Positions 29,956 through 64,000 of a DNA stretch of 64,000 bases are shown one piece after another. The notes beneath the pieces were generated by a model. That model was not told the DNA's origin and did no database searches. It saw nothing but the letters and a program-made list of their open reading frames with translations. The position numbers and the translations under genes are program-made. Every line of letters starts with the position of its first letter. The first letter of the stretch is position 1. The stretch is from Glandiceps talaboti (Eukaryota > Hemichordata > Enteropneusta > Spengelidae), in assembly GCF_964340395.1 (NCBI RefSeq), contig NC_135558.1:21757371-21821370 (forward strand), written 5' to 3'.

Positions 29956-32900
29956 GAGACTCAGAATCCATAAATCAGAAATCTCATTGTGTATCATCAG
30001 GTACTCTGTACTTTAACGCATACTGATGATGTCGTTTGTCATGCTGTGTCAGTTTGTGTCCTGGTATGTGATGTCATGCTGTGTTCACGGTATGTGTCAT
30101 GTGTCTTGATGTGTGTCACAGTATGTGACATGCTATGTGTCAAGGCATATGTTGTATAGGACTATAAATGTAAGTTTTTTTTGTGTAGTGGTGCTGACTA
30201 TTATTTTTTATGTATCCTCTAGTGGCCAGTGGTCAGTATAGTTGTGTTATATAGGCAGGACAGAGCAATATGAAGTCTATGTATGTCAGTGTAATATATG
30301 TATTTGTCACCATGGTTTATATCTTGTTCACATTATATCAATCTTGTGTTTTGCTCATAGACATTACACCAATAGGGAATGATGTAAATTGCAGAATGCA
30401 TGCTGTGTAAACTAGCTGCACCTAGATTTGTATGATAGACATGGTACAACTCATTTCTTCAAATTGCCTCTAGAGGGCAGCACACTTGGCATAGTAGAAT
30501 CATGGCCTCGCAGAGAGACAGCATCTTTCTCTTTGTTATTTAATGAAAAAATGACTATTTGGCCCAAATATTTTGATAGAAGGTTTTTTTTTTTTTACTT
30601 TTCTTTGCACATCTCAGGCTCTGTCATTACCTCGTTTCTTGTCTTAAGTATAATGTGACTCTTGTCTTTTGGACTATGATACTGGTATTTAACAATTGAA
30701 ATGTCATAAAGTGCAAAATAAAATTATTTTTGTGTGTCCTGTACTGGTCAAACAAAAGTAACTAGTATTAGAATAGCTTCTACCTCAAACATTTTACCTC
30801 AGCTCATGACGTATTATTCAAGGAAAATTAAAAATAACCAGGATAATTATGTGTTATTCTACTGATAGAGTTGTTTACTATATTACTGAATCATGTACTT
30901 TAAGGCAGGATTCACCAGCTAGGTATTCTCATTTGGAGTACTATCTACCCTGGTCATTGGAAAACACTTCAATATTTAAATCAAATATGGCCGACATGTT
31001 TCTGACCAGTATTGCATCAGAGCTAAGGTCAACAGCAGTCAGCTTCATAATCAGATGAAAGTGCTGTCTCTCATACTTGCAATGCATATTTTCAGGCCAC
31101 TTTCTGCAAACAATAAATTTGTCTGAATAAGTTTAGTGCAAAGTTCAGATATTGAGAGTTGGTTATAGTTCAGTGTGTAGGGTCATAGATCAAAGTAGAC
31201 ACTCACTTATATCAGAATTTGTGATTTTTTCTTGAAAGAATTACTCATAAATGTTATATTTTGTTGTTGTTTTTTAAAAAAGAAAAAGAAAAATGATACC
31301 ACATGCTGCAGCTGGTAATGTGTTGAAGAATTCAGGCTTAGTTTATTAATGTTAGGTTTAAGGTATTGAAATGGTCTATTTCAGCATGTATATATATGTA
31401 GTAATGCCTGGACAGTTGGCTTTATTCACCAACATAATAGGGTCTGATTAATTGGTACTCACAAAATCCACTTTCAGCAACCATTGTCTTGATACAAAAA
31501 TTTCTTAATGCTGTATTTCTCACTAATTTGGGATTGACTTGTCTCAGTTCATGGAATCAAACTACATTCCTGATGGTGTATTCCCACTATTGGGATTGAC
31601 AGGTCTCAGTTCATGGAATCACACATCAGAATGGCAAAATGTTCCATAATTTCATTGTCAATATTTAATGGTTGTTGAAATTGGACTGTACATATATATA
31701 ACTTAAAACACAGGTAGAAAATAATTATGAAATAAAAACAATAACTTTGAATTATATATTTTAATTCAGGGAAACATTTGTGTGTGTGTGTGTGTGTATG
31801 TGTGTGTGTATGTGTGTATGTGTGTGAGCGCTCACGCGCACGTGTGTGTGTGTTTGTGTGTCCGTTTTCATTGACTCTGGTCTCCTGAATCCCATAGTAC
31901 CTATTAAACAACAGGGTGATATTATATTTTATTGTAAGAAGTATTATGGGATGGAGGTCAAAGTTCAGAACTAGTCAGTTTAAAAGCTATGTATTCCGGC
32001 ACACATTTGATTGTGTTTTGTAGTCAGTTTTATTTTGAAAATGTGTACAAATCTCTATTTTGGATATATGTCTAACTTGTGCTTGTAGAAGTGTCATCAT
32101 TTGTAATTATATAATGTCAACCCACCCGTCTTAGTGTTTGGTGTGTGTGTGTGTATTCAGGTTTTCATTATACACATTTCATGGTGGTGTACTGATGGGG
32201 GGGGGGGGGGTAACAATAGAATTTGTGTAGAATCAAATCACCGTATGTCTATTGTATGTGATTTTGTTAAAATTCAAAAAAATAATTGCTAGATGTTGAA
32301 TCTAAAGTAATACTGCCAATATTTACTATCTAAAGCATTAAAATGATACTGTCATTCACTCACTTGTGGTCCCTTATAAGTCAAAGTTTGGGACACAACA
32401 GAGAAGTATGTGAGATATTTATCTACTCTGGGATGTCTCAGTGTTTCTCGTGGGAAATTCCAATAGTTTGTCTGTTAAACCACAAACAAAAAGTAATGAA
32501 AAAAAAAACGTAAGAAATGTTCTGTGCACTTTGTGGAAATGTTTTAAAAATGTATTTTAAAAGTCCAACTGTACTGTGGAGATGTATTTGTTGTGCAAAC
32601 TAGAAAGTTTTTATATTTGTGCCAAATGACTATTTTAGTAACTGTTTATGCCCAGACTATGAATTCTCATGATTGGCATTGAAGAATTAGGGTTTTCGCA
32701 GAATTGATAGGTTAGGTGTGAGGGTGGGGAGGGGGGGGGGGGAGAGAAAGTTTGAGTACATTGGAGTGTTTTGATTTTAGAGTGATATTCCTGTGTTGAC
32801 AAGCCATAGGAATCAGTTTATATGCAGAAAAGGTGGACATTGGGCCCTAAAGTCACCTGACAACAGATCACATCAATGTACAAGTTTTAGTTTATGTTTT

Positions 32901-33362
32901 TACTCTTAAATTGAAAGAATATTAAACATGTATATACATACTTTGAACGTTTGTTTGACTTTATAGTTTTCATTGTCTTTAAGTTTCATCTTGTTTTACA
33001 CTAGTAATAAACTTTTCTTTGAGTTTCTTTTTTTTGTAAAGTTTCCAGATTCTGGGTAGATTGACATGTGTCCATTGTATCAGAATGAGTGGTTATTTTT
33101 ATGTGTCATTTCGAACCTCATTTAAACAAATAAAAAAATGTTTAAAATGATATTATTTTGTCAGATGGAATCATTCTTGCACACACAACAAAAGACACCA
33201 AAGGATACTTCTTTGGATATGTTGGCAAATTTGTTGTCTAAAATGACCAGGATTTATTTATATACATGGGTTACAATGTATAGTAACTGTACAGAATGGA
33301 CAAATGGGTATTTAAGTATTGAAAACACACACTACTCGTTGCTGTGGGTTTTTTTTTTTTTT

Positions 33363-33645
33363 TAGCACAACTGAAGTGATAAGGTTCAGTAGTGCTATAT
33401 AGGCATGGCTGTGTGTGTGTGTAAACAACTTAAAGCCAAAAACCGCCAAACTGATTACCATGATGTTTGGTCGATGTATTACATTGCGTGTCTATTTGGG
33501 AAATTGTTCAAATCGAAATGATCTTGCCACCGGTGTGTGATTGGGGTAAAAAAATATTAATTTTGGTCCAAAAACTTAAACTCAAAATCTACTGGGCAGA
33601 TCAGTCTGAAATTTTGTGGGAACATTCTTAGGGGTGTTTAGTTTT
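33363..33645 (+). mobile_element. Dispersed element A, 5' fragment
   Basis: Begins TAGCACAACTGAAG, carries only a few TG units, then the family body to about 33645; 3' end absent. Confidence 0.6.
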
Positions 33646-33824
33646 AAGAGTGCATGGTAAGCAGGTAAAATCTAGCTGGGTTCCCAAACAAAATTATTGT
33701 AGATTGTATGGGAAACTATGTAACTTGTACCCCTTTCCCCATTTCTGTTACTGGGTTCCACAACCTTAAAACACTGAATAATGTTATGTTTTAAAGAGAA
33801 AAATGGCTGCAATTCAGTTATAAC

Positions 33825-34790
33825 CCCCCCCCCCCCCCCCCACCATCACCACCACCTTGTGCAGTGCCAGTAAGAATACACAATAACCCTCCCCCCACCA
33901 TAACCTTGCACAGTGCCACTAAGAATAAACAATAAACCCCACCCCACCACCTTGCAGTGCCAGTAATATACAATACCCCCCACCACCTTGTAGTGCCAGT
34001 AAGAATATACAATAACACCCCCCCCCCCCAATCACCTTGTGCAGTGTGCCCCCTCACCACCTTGTACAGTGGCAGTAAGAATATACAATATCCCCCACCA
34101 CTTTGTCCAGTGGGGGGGAGGGGGGGGGGCATAACCTTGTGTAGTGTGTGCCCCCCACTATCACCTTGTACAGTGTGCCCCCCACTATCACCTTGTACAG
34201 TGTGCCCCCCACTATCACCTTGTGTAGTGTGTCCCCCCCATCACCTTGTGTAGTGTGCCCCCCACTATCACCTTGTACAGTGTGCCCCCCACTATCACCT
34301 TGTGTAGTGTGTCCCCCCCATCACCTTGTGTAGTGTGCCCCCCACTATCACCTTGTACAGTGTGCCCCCCACTATCACCTTGTACAGTGTGCCCCTTCCC
34401 CATCACCTTGTGTAGTGTGCCCCCCCCCTCATCACCTTGTACAGTGTGCCCCCCACTATCACCTTGTAGTGTGCCCCCCCTCATCACCTTGTACAGTGTG
34501 CCCCCCACTATCACCTTGTACAGTGTGCCCCCCACTATCACCTTGTACAGTGTGCCCCTTCCCCTTCACCTTGTGTAGTGTGCCCCCCCACTATCACCGT
34601 GTACAGTGTGCCCCTTCCCCTTGTGTAGTGTGCCCCCCCACTATCACCTTGTACAGTGTGCCCCTTCCCCTTCACCTTGTGTAGTGTGTGCCCCCCACTA
34701 TCACCTTGTACAGTGTGCCCCTTCCCCTTCACCTTGTGTAGTGTGCCCCCCCCCCACTATCACCTTGTACAGTGCCAGTAAGACTATACA
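33825..34790. repeat. C-rich 27-bp array between TGFBR3 and CDC7
   Basis: About 30 units of CCCCCCACTATCACCTTGTA plus CAGTGTG, preceded by looser units with CAGTGCCAGTAAGAATA. The minus strand has G-runs of 4-8 at regular spacing. Short open frames here are repeat artefacts. Confidence 0.93.
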
Positions 34791-34861
34791 AATGTGACAC
34801 ATTCACAATATCATTACACTTTGAAGAATAATTTATTTGTTTCTGTTGATGAATGTCAAAT

Positions 34862-34925
34862 TAATTTACAGTAATTTCAATAAAAGTCAATATACAACAG
34901 TTGTAGAAGGAAAAAATACAATGGA
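34862..34925. repeat. Direct repeat, 1.06 kb apart (copy 1)
   Basis: AATTTACAGTAATTTCAATA, then a similar tail with ATATACAACA and AAAAATACAA. The second copy is at 35927-35995, where the first 30 bp is itself doubled. It lies near the CDC7 3' end. Confidence 0.7.
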
Positions 34926-35324
34926 ATGGACTTGGTAGTTATGGCAACACCAAATAGATCACCTGTCACAATAAAGTGAGTCATCTTTAGGTTTACCTCC
35001 AAGTGATTTCTACACTAGTTGCTTATTTCCAAACATTGATAGTCAGTGTTTATGCTAAGGTGTGGAAAACTATGGTAACAGATAGAGGGAAGTCTGACGC
35101 TGGTAAAACTGACATAGCTTCCAATGTACATTTTTGTACAATAATTTTGGCAGGGAGCCCTGGTGAAACTATGGTGGATATGATCTACTTACCACCCTTA
35201 GCAAACACACTAACACCCATCAAATAGAACCTTATGATAACATTAAGAACTGCTTTATGTCAAAGTTTGTTAACATACGGTTAAATATCGATTGCCATCA
35301 AGATGTGAAGATTTTGGGATACTA

Positions 35325-35790
35325 GTATACCATACATGCAAAGTTATGTGGATTCCAGTATACCATACATGCAAGGTTAAGTGGATTCCAGTATACCATA
35401 CATGCAAGGTTATGTGGATTCTAGTATACCATACATGCAAGGTTATGTGGATTCCAGTATACCATACATGCAAGGTTATGTGGATACCAGTATACCATAC
35501 ATGCAAGGTTACATGTATGTGGATTCCAGTATACCATACATGCAAGGTTATGTGGATACCAGTATACCATACATGCAAGGTTATGTGGATTCCAGTATAC
35601 CATACATGCAAGGTTATGTGGATACCAGTATACCATACATGCAAGGTTATGTGGATCCCAGTATACCATACATGCAATGTTATGTGGATCCCAGTATACC
35701 ATACATGCAAAGTTATGTGGATTCCAGTATACCATACATGCAAAGTTATGTGGATTCCAGTATACCATACATGCAAGGTTAAGTGAATCC
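35325..35790. repeat. 33-bp minisatellite downstream of CDC7
   Basis: About 14 units of CCAGTATACCATACATGCAA plus GGTTATGTGGATT; one unit has an ACATGT insertion near 35512. Open frames on both strands come from the 33-bp period. Confidence 0.95.
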
Positions 35791-36017
35791 CAGTGCAAAT
35801 CTTTATTTCCAGGACCAAGACATTCAACAATCTCTTGGTCTAAATAGCTTCAGCTTGCTAACAGGTAATTGTGTTTCCTCAAAGATACATCAAATCTAAA
35901 TATGAAAATTTACAGTAATTTCAATAAAATTTAATTTACAGTAATTTCAATAAAATTTAATATACAACAAACAGTTGCAGATGAAAAAATACAACTGAAT
36001 GACATGCCCCTTTAACT

Positions 36018-36023
36018 TTTATT
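36018..36023 (-). promoter_or_regulatory. Possible CDC7 polyadenylation signal
   Basis: AATAAA on the minus strand about 55 nt after the CDC7 stop. A plausible short 3' UTR signal; motif only. Confidence 0.45.
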
Positions 36024-36078
36024 TGATGGAATGGTGTGTCCCTTTAAGTCACTGATAGACAGGTAGATCCATGTTTTA

Positions 36079-49634
<13,556 letters not shown>

Positions 49635-49846
49635 TGTAGACAAAAACACAGTAATGATGGTTCGTGAACTGTAAACACACACACACAAAAAGAAAAGGTT
49701 TACATCGTCATGTAACATCGATTCGCCCCTTCATTTTGAACGGAAACTATTATACATTGATCATGATATATTATAAAGTTTTGTGAAAAGCTGACATTTT
49801 CATTAAACAATAAATATATCAAACAGTAGACGCCGATCGTACCCAC

Positions 49847-49900
49847 CTAATTTTCAGAGCAGCTGACAGTGTGAGCGCCAATGGTATCCCAAACATTCAC
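49847..49900 (-). other. CDC7: Possible CDC7 non-coding first exon
   Basis: A minus-strand donor AATTAG|GTGGGT (exon end at 49847) can pair with the acceptor at 49669 (CTTTTCTTTTTGTG tract and ACAG), giving a small 5' UTR intron before the ATG exon. The 5' end is a guess, placed just below the E2F-like site. Inference from splice signals only. Confidence 0.4.
49875..49882 (-). promoter_or_regulatory. CCAAT box overlapping a second E2F-like motif
   Basis: Plus strand GCGCCAAT contains CCAAT (49878-49882). Its reverse complement ATTGGCGC differs from the E2F consensus at one position. It lies 20 bp from the TTTGGCGC site. Confidence 0.4.
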
Positions 49901-49901
49901 A

Positions 49902-49909
49902 TTTGGCGC
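49902..49909 (+). promoter_or_regulatory. E2F consensus site
   Basis: TTTGGCGC, an exact match to the E2F consensus TTTSSCGC, inside the CDC7-WDR46 promoter. Mammalian CDC7 is known as an E2F-responsive S-phase gene, so the placement is sensible. Single motif; binding not shown. Confidence 0.5.
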
Positions 49910-50154
49910 GTGTTGCCATAAAAGGCATTTTGCGGCTATGTAGCTGGTAACCGAATGATACCGAACAAGCCCGAAGATGAAACTCGCCCAAAGTTATGGA
50001 TTACGCTTCATTTTTTTCAGGAGAAGGTGTGTAATAGTATTTATTTCAAAATAAAACCTTACAAATGTAAAATTGTACATTTTATTTCGTTGACGATGCT
50101 TTACAGACCACTGGCACTTGAGATATTAGATTAACAAACAAGCAAATATTCAAA

Positions 50155-63369
<13,215 letters not shown>

Positions 63370-64000
63370 GTAAGTCAGATATATATTTTATGCCACAAAT
63401 CAGCTGTCAGATCTATAGCTATTGATAAAACAGGACTGTAAGTCAGATATATATGTTTTATGCCACAAATCAGCTGTCAGATCTATAGCTATTGATAAAA
63501 CAGGGCTGTAAGTCAGATATATATTTTATGCCACAAATCAGCTGTCAGATCTATAGCTATTGATAAAACAGGGCTGTAAGTCAGATATATATTTTATGCC
63601 ACAAATCAGTCGTCAGATCTATAGCTATTGATAAAACAGGGCTGTAAGTCAGATATATATTTTATGCCACAAATCAGCTGTCAGATCTATAGCTATTGAT
63701 AAAACAGGGCTGTAAGTCAGATATATATTTTATGCCACAAATCAGCTGTCAGATCTATAGCTATTGATAAAACAGGGCTGTAAGTCAGATATATATTTTA
63801 TGCCACAAATCAGTCGTCAGATCTATAGCTATTGATAAAACAGGGCTGTAAGTCAGATATATATTTTATGCCACAAATCAGTCGTCAGATCTATAGCTAT
63901 TGATAAAACAGGGCTGTAAGTCAGATATATATTTTATGCCACAAATCAGTCGTCAGATCTATAGCTATTGATAAAACAGGGCTGTAAGTCAGATATATAT

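Larger units (their letters stand above)
27300..33820. other. TGFBR3 3' UTR and intergenic region
   Basis: No protein family recognised on either strand. It holds two element A pieces, the MITE-like element and small repeats: GGGGTGGGGT run near 27810, a 34-bp duplication at 28625-28695, and TGTGTC repeats 30035-30140. The start is expected to be 3' UTR; the length is unknown. Confidence 0.45.
34791..36078. other. Region downstream of CDC7
   Basis: Contains the 33-bp array, the direct repeat pair and the probable CDC7 3' UTR. An open frame at 35003-35227 has no recognisable similarity. Confidence 0.45.
49635..50154. promoter_or_regulatory. Bidirectional CDC7-WDR46 promoter region
   Basis: Start codons of CDC7 (minus) and WDR46 (plus) are 520 bp apart, head to head. 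No TATA box is evident. The central part (49840-49990) is locally richer in CG dinucleotides than its surroundings and holds E2F-like and CCAAT motifs. This fits a shared promoter for two growth-linked genes; transcription start sites are not shown by the sequence. Confidence 0.65.

Noticed and set aside
33957-34797. Pro/Thr-rich open frames (PPTITLYSV repeats)
   Set aside because: They arise from the C-rich 27-bp array, with frames shifting through variable C-run lengths.
35270-35830. Open frame of 186 residues on the minus strand with GIHITLHVWYT repeats
   Set aside because: Product of the 33-bp minisatellite; plus-strand frames are open as well.

Overview
Eukaryotic (animal) genomic DNA, AT-rich, with intron-split genes. 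Three genes are recognised by exon-by-exon similarity to vertebrate families, and all joins keep the reading frame at GT/AG splice sites. They are the 3' part of a betaglycan / TGF-beta receptor III gene (TGFBR3, plus strand, 11950-27299), a complete CDC7 kinase gene (minus strand, 49634 down to 36079), and the 5' part of WDR46 (the UTP7-type small-subunit processome protein, plus strand, 50155-63369, running off the window end). The organism looks like an invertebrate bilaterian. An amphioxus or another invertebrate deuterostome is my best guess, because betaglycan is very vertebrate-like, its convergent pairing with CDC7 matches the vertebrate arrangement, and several minisatellites start across exon-intron borders. 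The species assignment is inference only.

Layout. 1-11949: no recognised exon; copies of a dispersed element with an internal (TG)n tract, a 31-bp-arm hairpin (2890-2983) and small minisatellites. The N-terminal betaglycan exons are not found here. 11950-27299: ten TGFBR3 exons; intron 4 holds a 3-kb, 36-bp satellite. 27300-36078: long 3' UTR / intergenic DNA with a small inverted-repeat element and a C-rich 27-bp array. 36079-49634: nine CDC7 coding exons with 27-bp and 36-bp satellites, a 5'-truncated non-LTR retrotransposon and an inverted minisatellite in the introns. 49635-50154: shared head-to-head promoter of CDC7 and WDR46 with E2F-like and CCAAT motifs. 50155-64000: eight WDR46 exons, with a 4.2-kb 38-bp satellite, a 50-bp array and a 32-bp array in the introns and an exon-derived array at the very end.

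The three genes do not form a pathway. TGFBR3 is a cell-surface TGF-beta/inhibin co-receptor, CDC7 is the catalytic subunit of the replication-initiation kinase, and WDR46 acts in nucleolar 18S rRNA maturation. CDC7 and WDR46 may share growth-linked transcription through their common promoter.

The most unusual signal is repeat architecture. The nine longest minisatellite arrays alone cover about 16 kb. At five exon 3' ends (TGFBR3 exons 3 and 9 of the window; WDR46 exons 4, 6 and 8) the tandem repeat includes the exon end and the splice donor, creating series of duplicate 5' splice sites; one of these would insert ten residues in frame into WDR46. A 64-bp piece of WDR46 exon 1 plus its donor also sits inside a CDC7 intron.
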